Assembly: GCA_900554635.1 (NCBI GenBank)
Contig: USHY01000001.1
Location: 25,464 to 89,463, forward strand
DNA: 64,000 nucleotides
DNA from: an uncultured Clostridium sp.
GTDB lineage: Bacteria; Bacillota; Clostridia; TANB77; CAG-508
Direction: 5' to 3'
Positions 1-9,426 of this stretch are shown here, piece after piece. The first letter of the stretch is position 1, and each line of letters starts with the position of its first letter. The position numbers were made by a program, and so were the translations under genes. Under the pieces are notes generated by a model. The model was not told where the DNA came from, did no database searches, and saw only the letters and a list, made by a program, of their open reading frames with translations.

Positions 1-1318
1 GAACTAGGATTTTTAATATTTTACTAAGCACAATCCCTACAGGGTGAATTATTATTGTAGAAAGCAGTGTTATATATCCCAAAAAAATAATTCCACCTGC
101 AAGTGGCACAGCTATTATATTTGCTATAAAAAACCAAGGGGTTATAACATTAAACTTAAGTAATGTAATTGGAAGTACCATTATTTGTGCAGATATAGTA
201 ATTGAAAGCATTGTTGAAATTTTGTTACACATATATTTATTTAAAATTTTTTCTACTCTTTTGTTTAGAATTACTATTCCTATTGTTCCTAAGTATGAAA
301 GTTGTAATCCTACATCATTTATGGCAAATGGATTTAAAGTAAGAATGATTATTAAGGAAACTGCAATTGAATTCAATGTATCTGATTTTCTATATATAAC
401 TTTAGCAAATAGCATTATTATACCCATTATTGATGCTCTTACCACTGATGGGGTAAAACCTGTAATAAACATAAATACAAAAAGCATCAGCATGGTAATT
501 ATATTTGATAACCTTTTGGGTGTTTTACTTTTCGCTAAAATATATGTTATTCCAATTACTATATAAGAAACATGTGTACCAGATATTGCTAAAATATGTG
601 AAATGCTTGCTTTGCTAAAGTTACTTGTTATTTCTTCTGAAATATCGCTTTTTTCTCCTATTAATATTCCAGTAACTAGGTTTCCTTCATCTCCTGGCAA
701 TAGTTCTAGTGTTGTTTTAATTATTTTGTTTCTTATTGCATTACTGCATTTTAAAAAAATATTTACATTCATATTTTTTAAAATCTGTACTTTTTGAGAT
801 TTAATTGAACCATATATTTTCTTTGTTTTTAAGTATTCTTTATAATCAAAGCCTCTAAAATTTCTTGATTCCTCTGGCTTTGAATATGTTCCTTCAATAT
901 TAATGTACATACCATATTGTAATTTTGGTGAGCTATTTTTCTTTACATATAATATAAATTTTTTATTCTTGATTTTCACATTATAAGCATAGTAATAATC
1001 TGTTTCACTTGCTTCACTAATTACTGTAGCATTTTGATTTAGTTTTTCTGGAATTTTTGTGTAAGATTTTTCGAATCTTTGATTTATGAAATTAAAATAT
1101 AGATTTGAAATTATTAAAGATATAAATAATATTTGAATAGTCTTTTTTCTTTTCAACAGAAAAAAGAAAGTTTTTCGTTTATTTTTAATAAATTGAAATA
1201 GTAAAATTAATAAAACAATAGCTATTGTAGCCACACCCCATTTGGGGTATAGCCCAGCTATTATTCCAGCTACCATTCCAATAACTATGGTAATTGCTGG
1301 GCGCTTAATATTTATCAC
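1..1318 (-). CDS. comEC: ComEC/Rec2 competence DNA channel (partial, C-terminus off window)
   Basis: Inner-membrane channel that moves one DNA strand into the cell during natural transformation. About 439 N-terminal residues are visible; the frame runs off the left edge. Seen: two N-terminal hydrophobic segments, a short soluble domain containing RNFRGFDYKEYL (typical of the ComEC N-terminal domain), then the competence membrane domain beginning HILAISGTHVSY and continuing with FTPSVVRASIMG and NDVGLQLSYLGTIGI, all ComEC hallmarks. The start is uncertain: GTG at 1318 sits inside the likely ribosome site AGAAGGTG, so an ATT at 1309 with better spacing is an alternative. It lies 3 bp after the SH3-protein stop, suggesting cotranscription. 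Clostridia often keep comEC without proven transformability, so the function in vivo is inferred. Confidence 0.9.
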   Translation of the reverse strand, partial: MINIKRPAITIVIGMVAGIIAGLYPKWGVATIAIVLLILLFQFIKNKRKTFFFLLKRKKTIQILFISLIISNLYFNFINQRFEKSYTKIPEKLNQNATVISEASETDYYYAYNVKIKNKKFILYVKKNSSPKLQYGMYINIEGTYSKPEESRNFRGFDYKEYLKTKKIYGSIKSQKVQILKNMNVNIFLKCSNAIRNKIIKTTLELLPGDEGNLVTGILIGEKSDISEEITSNFSKASISHILAISGTHVSYIVIGITYILAKSKTPKRLSNIITMLMLFVFMFITGFTPSVVRASIMGIIMLFAKVIYRKSDTLNSIAVSLIIILTLNPFAINDVGLQLSYLGTIGIVILNKRVEKILNKYMCNKISTMLSITISAQIMVLPITLLKFNVITPWFFIANIIAVPLAGGIIFLGYITLLSTIIIHPVGIVLSKILKILV

Positions 1319-1321
1319 CTT

Positions 1322-2201
1322 CTATTTTGTTGCTAAATTTTTATAGATATATCCTTCATATATAGTTCCATCAATGCCTGTATATGTTATTTTATACCAA
1401 TCTTCTGTTTCTGCTGTTATTGTAAAAGATGTATCTTTTGTTAATGTAGTTACAATCTCAGAACTTGTTGATGCCTGTTTTCTAATGTTTGCATAATCTA
1501 CTGCTACAAATCCTTTTTGATTATCAACTGCAGTTTCTCCCATTCCAGAATTATCTCTTACTTCTGGTGTTGTAGGTGTTTCAGGCTCAGTAACAGTAGG
1601 TGTTGTAGGTTCTTCTGGTTTTTCTTCTGGAACTTGAGTATTTGGTTCTTCCGTATTTGGTTTTTCCTCTGTTTCTCCTGCTACATTGCTTGGCTGTTGT
1701 TCCCCGCCTTTAATTCCATAGGTTCTAACCCATCCTTGAATATCACCTGCCATAATATATGTCCAATTAGTAATTTCTTTTACCACTGTAAACTCAGTAC
1801 TAGAATCAATTTCTGCAATAACACTTGAAGAAATTACAGGAATCATATACACTTTAAGTTTTCCATTCACCTTAACTCCGCTCATTCTCTGCAGGTTTTG
1901 TTTCATCTGGCACCTCTGGTTTTTCTGGCTTCTGAATTTCAGGAACATTCACAACATACTCCTTAAACAAATACCCCTCTTGTCCATTCATCCTAACCTT
2001 ATACCATTCACCACTTTCCTCAACCACTTCAACCTCAGTCTTATCTGGAACAGTAGCCAAAGGAGCCCCAGTCTTACTTGCCTCACTCCTCAAAACTAAA
2101 CCACTTGGAGCATTTACTGTTCCCGTTACTGCAACTACAGCAGGACCAAAAACTAAAGTTATCACTAATATTAATAAAGAAATTGTTCCAAATCTTCTCA
2201 T
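1322..2201 (-). CDS. Secreted SH3-repeat protein, +1 frameshift at CGG
   Basis: Two overlapping frames (1872-2201 and 1322-1948) make one protein of about 292 residues if the ribosome skips the C of the CGG at 1880-1878: GAG CGG AGT TAA becomes GAG GGA GTT AAG. Seen: signal peptide (MRRF then a hydrophobic stretch), bacterial SH3 domain 1 (residues about 28-85), Pro/Glu linker, SH3 domain 2 (from VKVNGKLKVYM), a Pro/Thr/Glu-rich linker, SH3 domain 3 (from FVAVDYANIRKQ). SH3b domains usually bind peptidoglycan or cell-wall polymer, so a wall-bound role is inferred. Without the shift the first frame ends after one SH3 domain, and the second frame, which could restart at ATG 1885, has no signal peptide. 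The break falls in the linker, so it is less diagnostic than the breaks in conserved motifs elsewhere. Confidence 0.75.
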
Positions 2202-2206
2202 AACAA

Positions 2207-2230
2207 AATCTCCCCTTTTATGGGGAGATT
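2207..2230 (-). promoter_or_regulatory. Hairpin covering the SH3-gene ribosome site
   Basis: A 9-bp perfect stem with a 6-nt loop. The 3' arm GGGGAGATT contains the Shine-Dalgarno GGGGAG, 8 nt before ATG 2201; the 5' arm AATCTCCCC would mask it. It could control translation, or serve as a terminator after the upstream gene, since TTTTGTT follows. Confidence 0.55.
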
Positions 2231-2288
2231 ATATAATTTTCTACAAGATTTGTCAAGTATTTCTAAATTGTCAAATTTATGGAAAATT

Positions 2289-3401
2289 TTAGGTCTTTTT
2301 CTCATTTCTTTCTATATAATCATCTATCATCATTTTAATTACTGCAATTACAGGCACTCCTAGGAACATTCCTAGTACTCCAAAGTAGGCTCCTCCTACT
2401 GTTATTGAGAAGATGATTAGAATTTTGCTTATTTCTAGGGCATCTTTTAGTATTTTTGGATTTATTATGTTGGCATCTATTTGTTGTAGTACTATTAGTA
2501 CAATTGCTACCCATATTGCTTGTGTAAATCCACCTGTGAAGATTGTTATTAGACAAGCTACCATTACTGCTATTATAGCTCCAAAATATGGAATTAAGTT
2601 AAATAGTCCAATTAAGAATCCAAGTAGCAATGAGTATTTCACTCCCATTATTGATAATGCTATTGACATTACAATTGCAACTACTATTGCATCTAACACT
2701 TGACCTGATATATATTTAAAAAATATCTCATTTCCTTTTTCAAAGTATCTATTTATTGTTGCACATTTCTTCTCACTAAATATACTACTATTTAATCTTT
2801 TTATAAATTTAATTATTTCTGTTCTCTCTAATAATATATATATTGAAACCACTGTTGTTACAAATATGCTAAATATACCACTTGCTATGCCTATTACCTT
2901 TTCTAGGTACATAGTTAAATTATCAAGATCTAAAATTTTAGCTATATCTATTTGTTGTAATTTTGCTATAGCATTTTGTACAATATCATTTCTAAGGAAA
3001 TTGTCTTCTGGTAATTCATTTATGTATGTTATAGCATTTTCATAATATCCTGGCAAATGTGCTGCTAAATCAATTATACTATCAGATAGCATTGGTATTA
3101 ATATTTTCATTAATAATGCAACAATTAAAACAACTAATATGTATGTTGTTGCAACTGCTAAACCTCTTGCTTTTTTCTTTAACTTTTTATTTTTACTATA
3201 TATCTTTTCTATTTTCCTACTAGGAATATAAAGTAAATATGCAAGTAAAATTGCCATTAAGAATGGTTTTATTACCTTTATTAGACCACTTACCCATTCT
3301 CCAATTCCTGTAAAATTATCTAGTACTTTATATACAATTACTATTGTAACGCACAATGTGAACCAATAAAACCATTTTGTACCGCTTCTAAAATTTTTCA
3401 T
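2289..3401 (-). CDS. AI-2E family / YtvI-like membrane permease
   Basis: Polytopic membrane protein of 370 residues. Two N-terminal membrane segments (FYWFTLCVTIVIVYKVL, PFLMAILLAYLLYIP) are followed by a Lys-rich loop, a soluble middle region rich in charged residues, and about five C-terminal segments with the family motif LGFLIGLFNLIPYFGAIIA. The family (AI-2E transporter, PF01594) includes TqsA, PerM and the sporulation protein YtvI; the substrate cannot be read from sequence. I place the start at ATG 3401, not the earlier in-frame ATG, because GGAGG lies 6 nt upstream and ATGA overlaps the stop of the exonuclease gene, indicating translational coupling. Confidence 0.85.
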   Translation of the reverse strand: MKNFRSGTKWFYWFTLCVTIVIVYKVLDNFTGIGEWVSGLIKVIKPFLMAILLAYLLYIPSRKIEKIYSKNKKLKKKARGLAVATTYILVVLIVALLMKILIPMLSDSIIDLAAHLPGYYENAITYINELPEDNFLRNDIVQNAIAKLQQIDIAKILDLDNLTMYLEKVIGIASGIFSIFVTTVVSIYILLERTEIIKFIKRLNSSIFSEKKCATINRYFEKGNEIFFKYISGQVLDAIVVAIVMSIALSIMGVKYSLLLGFLIGLFNLIPYFGAIIAVMVACLITIFTGGFTQAIWVAIVLIVLQQIDANIINPKILKDALEISKILIIFSITVGGAYFGVLGMFLGVPVIAVIKMMIDDYIERNEKKT

Positions 3402-4159
3402 TCCAATCCTCCAATTTCCAATCCAATAGGGCAATGATCACTGCCAAGGACTTTATCAAATATATAAGCCTCTTGAATTTGTTTCTTTATTCTATTTGAT
3501 GTTAAAAAATAATCAATTCTCCAACCCACATTTTTCTCCCTTGCATGGCCCATATATGACCACCAAGTATAAGCATTTTCTTTTGCTGGATATAGGTATC
3601 TGAAAGTATCAGTAAATCCTGTTTCAAGGAGCTTTGTCATTTTTTCTCTTTCCTCATCTGTGAACCCTGCATTTTTTCTATTTGTTTTTGGATTTTTTAA
3701 ATCTATTTCATTATGTGCAACATTTAAGTCTCCACATACTATTATTGGCTTTTTTTCATCTAAATCCTTTAAATATTTCTTAAACTCTTCTTCCCATACC
3801 ATTCTGTAATCTAGTCTTGCTAGTTCACGGCCTGAATTTGGAGTATAACAATTTATTAAGTAGAATTTTTCAAATTCCAGGGTAATTACTCTTCCTTCCC
3901 TATCATGTTCTTCTATTCCTATTCCATAAGTTACTTTTTGTGGTTTACTTTTTGAAAATATTGCTGTTCCTGAATAGCCCTTTCTTATTGCATAATTGAA
4001 ATATTGATTATATTCATCTAGTTTAAGTTCTATTTGCCCTTCTTGCATTTTAGTTTCTTGAATGCAAAATACATCTGCATTAACTTGGCTAAAAAATTCT
4101 GTAAAACCTTTTTTATATACTGCTCGCAAGCCATTTACATTCCATGATATTATTTTCAT
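3398..4159 (-). CDS. xth: Exodeoxyribonuclease III (AP endonuclease)
   Basis: Base-excision repair enzyme cutting 5' of abasic sites and degrading 3' ends of double-stranded DNA. The 253 residues match the ExoA/Xth length. Seen: N-terminal KIISWNVNGLRA, the metal-ligand glutamate in CIQETKMQEG, the active-site block CGDLNVAHNEIDL, and the C-terminal SDHCPIGLEI with the catalytic Asp-His. It abuts the SpoVB-like gene (stop 4160, start 4159) and overlaps the permease start by ATGA, so the three look like one operon. It ends with a genuine TGA stop, which matters for judging the in-frame TGA found near 17.4 kb. Confidence 0.95.
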   Translation of the reverse strand: MKIISWNVNGLRAVYKKGFTEFFSQVNADVFCIQETKMQEGQIELKLDEYNQYFNYAIRKGYSGTAIFSKSKPQKVTYGIGIEEHDREGRVITLEFEKFYLINCYTPNSGRELARLDYRMVWEEEFKKYLKDLDEKKPIIVCGDLNVAHNEIDLKNPKTNRKNAGFTDEEREKMTKLLETGFTDTFRYLYPAKENAYTWWSYMGHAREKNVGWRIDYFLTSNRIKKQIQEAYIFDKVLGSDHCPIGLEIGGLE

Positions 4160-5818
4160 CTAAACTTTCTCCTCTTTATATATTCCTAGTTTTGTTAATA
4201 TTTTATATAATTTGGTTCCAAATGGAATCATATACATATCTTCTTTATTTAATGTTTTGGTTGCAATTATCATTATTGCATATGTTATTATTCCAACGAA
4301 TATTGCAATAATTGTTGCTTTTGAATTGCCTATTACATTAATTAAAGTCTTGTGTATTAAATATGCTGCAATTCCCATTGTTCCCGCTGAAAATAGTGGT
4401 TTGAATATGTGCTTTGAAAATTTAATGTCTAGTTTGATATATTTGCTTAGATACCAACTGCAAATTATAAAGTTTATTCCCTGACATACTGTTGAGCTTA
4501 TCGGTGAACCTAATATGTTTATTTTGGGATTACTTACTAGAATTATATTTAAAATTGTTTTTACACCTGCTCCTATTGCTAATGCTATTGCTGGTATATG
4601 CGTTTTTCCTAAGCCATATAAGCCTCCATTTATTACATAGCTTAAGGCTACAAATATCATTGATATTGATGTTATTTGAAGTATTGTTGCTCCTTCATAT
4701 GAGTTTGGATATATTGTTTTTAGTATAGGTTCTGCAAGTGTCATTAAGCCTACAGCACATGGTGCTATTATTATTATACTTAAGAAAAATGAGAATGATA
4801 GCCTTTTTATTGCTGTTTCTTTATCTTTTTTTGCAAGTGATGCTGCTATTGCTGGAACAAGTGCTGTGCAAAATGCTGCATTTATTGCAAGTGGAAGTCT
4901 TATTATTGTTTCTATTTTAGATACCATTCCAGATAGTTGCATTGCCTTTGCTTCTAAGGCATCTTTTCCACCTTCCAGTGCTCCTTGAAAAGCTTTTTGA
5001 ATACAATTACTTACTGTTAATGTGTCTATTGTTCCATTTAGTTCTGCAACTAGAGACCCTATTGTCATAGGTATTGATACTGCAAAAATTATTTTTAGAA
5101 TTTGCTTTGTTGTTTTTGTTTCCATTTGAACTGTTTGATTTTTACAGTCTTCTAATATTTCTGGTTTTTGCTTTTTGTAGAATATTATTATGTATATAAA
5201 TGCTATTATAATTGCAATTGTACTAGATAAATTTCCTGCTGCTGCCATTATTGCTGTGTCTTTACCTATTGTACTATATACAAATAAAATAGTTAGTACA
5301 CAATTTAAAAACTGCTCTAAAGTTTGTGTAACACTAGTTGGTTTCATTGTTCCAAGTCCTGCAAAATACCCTCTTAAAACCGCACCTGCTGCAACAAACA
5401 TAATTGCAGGTGCAAGCACCATAAGTGTGTACTTTACTCCCTCAACATTAATTACATTTTTTGCAATAAAATCCGCACCAAAAAACAAACCTAAAGACAT
5501 TACAATTCCTATTGTTGTAAATGTTTTTAAAGCAGTTTTGAAAATTTTATGAGCACCTTTATGGTCTCCTATTGCAACTCTTTCTGAAACTAGCTTTGAA
5601 ATTACAGTTGGAATCCCAACTGATGAGAGTGTTAAAAGTAATGAATAAATCTGATAACCAGTTGAGTAATACCCATTACCTGTGTCTCCAAAACCTTCAA
5701 TATTTATAATTACCAATCTATATAAAAAGCCAAGTATCTTTATTGCAACTTGAGCCACCATTAGCATAAGTACATTCTTCATAAAAGATGTCTGCTTTTT
5801 CTTCTTAACTTCTTCCAT
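4160..5818 (-). CDS. SpoVB/MurJ-like polysaccharide lipid flippase
   Basis: Member of the MVF/MATE-like superfamily, 552 residues with about 14 membrane segments. It begins with a Lys-rich cytoplasmic tail, then MKNVLMLMVAQVAIKILGFLYR and the family stretch GNGYYSTGYQIYSLLLTLSSVGIPTVISKLVSE. Relatives are SpoVB (spore cortex assembly) and YtgP/MurJ (lipid II flipping); both move undecaprenyl-linked wall precursors outward. Which applies cannot be settled from sequence; length and the opening motif favour the SpoVB/YtgP group. A hydrophobic C-terminal half continues to KTLNKEDMYMIPFG. It is the first gene of the xth-permease group, with a 58-bp AT-rich spacer before the 11-bp tandem repeats downstream of fic. 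Confidence 0.85.
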   Translation of the reverse strand: MEEVKKKKQTSFMKNVLMLMVAQVAIKILGFLYRLVIINIEGFGDTGNGYYSTGYQIYSLLLTLSSVGIPTVISKLVSERVAIGDHKGAHKIFKTALKTFTTIGIVMSLGLFFGADFIAKNVINVEGVKYTLMVLAPAIMFVAAGAVLRGYFAGLGTMKPTSVTQTLEQFLNCVLTILFVYSTIGKDTAIMAAAGNLSSTIAIIIAFIYIIIFYKKQKPEILEDCKNQTVQMETKTTKQILKIIFAVSIPMTIGSLVAELNGTIDTLTVSNCIQKAFQGALEGGKDALEAKAMQLSGMVSKIETIIRLPLAINAAFCTALVPAIAASLAKKDKETAIKRLSFSFFLSIIIIAPCAVGLMTLAEPILKTIYPNSYEGATILQITSISMIFVALSYVINGGLYGLGKTHIPAIALAIGAGVKTILNIILVSNPKINILGSPISSTVCQGINFIICSWYLSKYIKLDIKFSKHIFKPLFSAGTMGIAAYLIHKTLINVIGNSKATIIAIFVGIITYAIMIIATKTLNKEDMYMIPFGTKLYKILTKLGIYKEEKV

Positions 5819-5881
5819 TAGCTACCTCGTTTTTTTCTTTTATTTATATCATAAATTGAGAGATTTTACAAGCTTTTAAAG

Positions 5882-5920
5882 CTCTGTCATTACTCTGTCA
5901 TTACTCTGTCATTTTGTATT
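5882..5920. repeat. Three tandem 11-bp units; first copy of a 28-bp direct repeat flanking fic
   Basis: The unit CTCTGTCATTA occurs at 5882, 5893 and 5904 (last unit ends TTT). The block 5893-5920 matches 7051-7078 at 27 of 28 positions. The fic stop codon lies inside this copy. Confidence 0.85.
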
Positions 5921-6896
5921 TTTTGTTTGGTGATTTTTCATTATCATTGGTGGTCTCAATTTTTTCATTTATAAGAAATTTTCTTAATATTCTTCTAACT
6001 GTACTATCAGATAATTTGGTTTGTTCTATAATATCTTTTGCTCCAATAATAACATTTCTTTTTATACATTCCAAAACTTTAGATTCACTTTCTGAGAGCA
6101 GTAAATAAGATTTATCTTTCATTTCTTTGGAATTCATCATTTCATCTATAGTTTCACTTATTATTTTTAACATAAATTCTATAAATTCATTTGATTTTCC
6201 AACATTATTACAATTTTGAATAGCAGTATAATATTCTTCTTGATTTTTCTTTATCATACTTTCAATAGGTAAATATGTAAATGCTTTTTCCCAATGTGAT
6301 AAGATTGCTGTTTGCCATAATCTTGCTGTTCTTCCATTTCCATCGTGGAAAGGATGTATAAAAACAAATTCGTAATGGAATATACAAGAAAGTATTAATG
6401 GATTTACAGTTTCTTTAGATTTTCTCATCCAATCAAATAATTGATTCATTAAAGGATTTACCATATTCTCTGGTGGAGCTACAAATATTATTCTCTCGCC
6501 ATCACGAACACATTCTCCATGATTTCTAAATTTACCTGCATCTTTTTCAATTAAAAAAGTTAATGTTTTGTGTATTTTCTTCAAATCTTCTACAGAATAA
6601 GGATTTATTTTATCAATTTGTTCATATGCTTCATAAGCATTTTTTACTTCTTGTATATCTTTTTGTTCTCCTATTACTGGTTTTCCATTAATAACATCTT
6701 CTACTTGAAATAGTGATAACTGGTTGTTTTCTATTGCTAAAGATGAGTGTATTGACTTAATTCTTGTTTTTCTTCTCAATTCCGGATATCTATTTAAACT
6801 TTCAAAATAATTTGCTTCTCCAACTTTTTTCATAATTTCTGAAACATAGTTTAACATTTTATCAGTAATAGTATATGGTGGATAATTGTTTTCCAT
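5901..6896 (-). CDS. fic: Fic-domain AMP-transferase with C-terminal winged helix
   Basis: Enzyme predicted to transfer AMP from ATP to a protein hydroxyl. 331 residues. Seen: autoinhibitory helix S52-xxx-E56-N57 (class II, S/TxxxE(G/N)), the complete Fic motif HPFHDGNGRTAR at about 181-192 with catalytic His, and a C-terminal helix-turn-helix (KDIIEQTKLSDSTVRRILRKF, about 280-305) that may bind DNA for self-control. Start ATG 6896 has GGAGG upstream. It is a single-gene transcription unit with its own consensus promoter (6955-6983), lying between 28-bp direct repeats; the last codons ATG ACA GAG TAA are formed by the repeat itself. Target unknown. The layout suggests a mobile or duplicated cassette. 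Confidence 0.92.
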   Translation of the reverse strand: MENNYPPYTITDKMLNYVSEIMKKVGEANYFESLNRYPELRRKTRIKSIHSSLAIENNQLSLFQVEDVINGKPVIGEQKDIQEVKNAYEAYEQIDKINPYSVEDLKKIHKTLTFLIEKDAGKFRNHGECVRDGERIIFVAPPENMVNPLMNQLFDWMRKSKETVNPLILSCIFHYEFVFIHPFHDGNGRTARLWQTAILSHWEKAFTYLPIESMIKKNQEEYYTAIQNCNNVGKSNEFIEFMLKIISETIDEMMNSKEMKDKSYLLLSESESKVLECIKRNVIIGAKDIIEQTKLSDSTVRRILRKFLINEKIETTNDNEKSPNKKYKMTE

Positions 6897-6954
6897 CTTT
6901 AACCTCCAAATAATTTTAATTCCTAGTTCTCTGGTAATTTTTCAATTTATTTAT

Positions 6955-6983
6955 ATTATATATTTTTTAAAAAATAATGTCAA
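6955..6983 (-). promoter_or_regulatory. Consensus sigma-A promoter of fic
   Basis: -35 TTGACA (6983-6978), 17-bp spacer, -10 TATAAT (6960-6955), both perfect. A start near 6948 gives a leader of about 50 nt. The rest of the gene-free stretch 6897-7258 holds the second 28-bp repeat (7051-7078); otherwise I see only AT-rich sequence there. Confidence 0.8.
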
Positions 6984-7050
6984 TAGTTGGTAACTGCCCA
7001 ATATTGGAGTGAGTGCCATATTTTTATGTTAATTATAAGTACTATTTAAA

Positions 7051-7078
7051 CTCTGTCATTACTCTGTCATTTTATATT
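7051..7078. repeat. Second copy of the 28-bp direct repeat flanking fic
   Basis: Two 11-bp CTCTGTCATTA-type units followed by TTTATATT; it differs from 5893-5920 at one base. It lies about 155 bp upstream of the fic start, so fic and its promoter are bracketed. Confidence 0.85.
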
Positions 7079-7258
7079 ATTTTCCATCTCTCCTATTTAG
7101 TGTGGTTTAATTTTATCTTAATAATCATTGCATTAATTTACATATTTTTTCCTTGAAATTCAAACAGTTCATATTTTTGTCCTTTCTTTGGCTTTTTAGC
7201 AATTATATATGTAAAAAAAATAAAAGTCAAGAACATTTTCAAAACTTCTATTTTTTAT

Positions 7259-7334
<76 letters not shown>

Positions 7335-7345
7335 ATATATTTAAT

Positions 7346-7420
7346 TGGTGACCCCGACGGGAATCGAACCCATGTCTCCGCCGTGAAAGGGCGATGTCTT
7401 AACCGCTTGACCACGGGGCC
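7346..7420 (-). tRNA. tRNA-Glu (anticodon UUC)
   Basis: 75 nt with CCA encoded. Acceptor GGCCCCG, anticodon loop CTTTCAC, T-arm GGGTTCGATTCCC. It sits 11 bp upstream of tRNA-Thr in the same transcript. Confidence 0.95.
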
Positions 7421-7433
7421 TTTTAAAATCTTT

Positions 7434-7463
7434 CTAGGATTTAAGTTTCAGCTTAAATCCTAG
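7434..7463 (-). other. 12-bp perfect hairpin between tRNA-Lys and tRNA-Glu
   Basis: CTAGGATTTAAG and its exact complement, with a 6-nt loop. It lies almost exactly in the 45-bp gap between two tRNAs. There is no clean U-run, so a processing or spacer structure is more likely than a terminator. Confidence 0.6.
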
Positions 7464-7465
7464 TC

Positions 7466-7541
7466 TGGTGAGCCATCGCGGACTCGAACCGCGGACAACT
7501 TGATTAAAAGTCAAGTGCTCTACCACCTGAGCTAATAGCCC
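7466..7541 (-). tRNA. tRNA-Lys (anticodon UUU)
   Basis: 76 nt with CCA encoded. Acceptor GGGCTAT pairs with ATGGCTC, with G-U and one weak pair; anticodon loop CTTTTAA, T-arm GCGGTTCGAGTCCGC. First tRNA of the group, about 50 bp after the promoter. Confidence 0.95.
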
Positions 7542-7591
7542 ATAATTCTTTCGAATTATAGAAGCAGTCGCTTATGAACAACTGCTTATCT

Positions 7592-7620
7592 ATAATACAA
7601 CATTTTTTTACATCTGTCAA
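7592..7620 (-). promoter_or_regulatory. Promoter of the tRNA operon
   Basis: -35 TTGACA (7620-7615), 17-bp spacer starting GATGTAAAAAAA, -10 TATTAT (7597-7592). It is nearly the same as the tracrRNA promoter at 62703-62731. Confidence 0.85.
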
Positions 7621-7648
7621 TACTTTTTTTGAATTTTTTTAATTTTTT

Positions 7649-9253
<1,605 letters not shown>

Positions 9254-9335
9254 TTATTCCTCCTCTTTTTTCAAAACAAAAATAGACTTAAAAAATTTTC
9301 CTTTTAGGGGTTTTTTTTAAATCTATTACTTAACT

Positions 9336-9364
9336 ATAATAACATTTTTATTTTCATTTGGCAA
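9336..9364 (-). promoter_or_regulatory. pyrG promoter
   Basis: -35 TTGCCA (9364-9359), 17-bp spacer, -10 TATTAT (9341-9336), about 85 bp before the start codon. Confidence 0.65.
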
Positions 9365-9394
9365 TAGTTTTCCTGAAATTTTTATAAAAACCTT

Positions 9395-9421
9395 AAAGGA
9401 GCCCCATAAAAGAGCTCCTTT
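9395..9421 (-). terminator. Terminator after the HD-domain gene
   Basis: 8-bp stem AAAGGAGC/GCTCCTTT followed on the minus strand by AAGGTTTTTATAAAA. It begins just beyond the stop at 9427. Confidence 0.65.
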
Positions 9422-9426
9422 GGAGG

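Noticed and set aside
4212..5552. Plus-strand open frames opposite the SpoVB-like gene
   Set aside because: Low-complexity mirror frames without ribosome sites, opposite a well-conserved gene; the same applies to most antisense frames in the polysaccharide locus.
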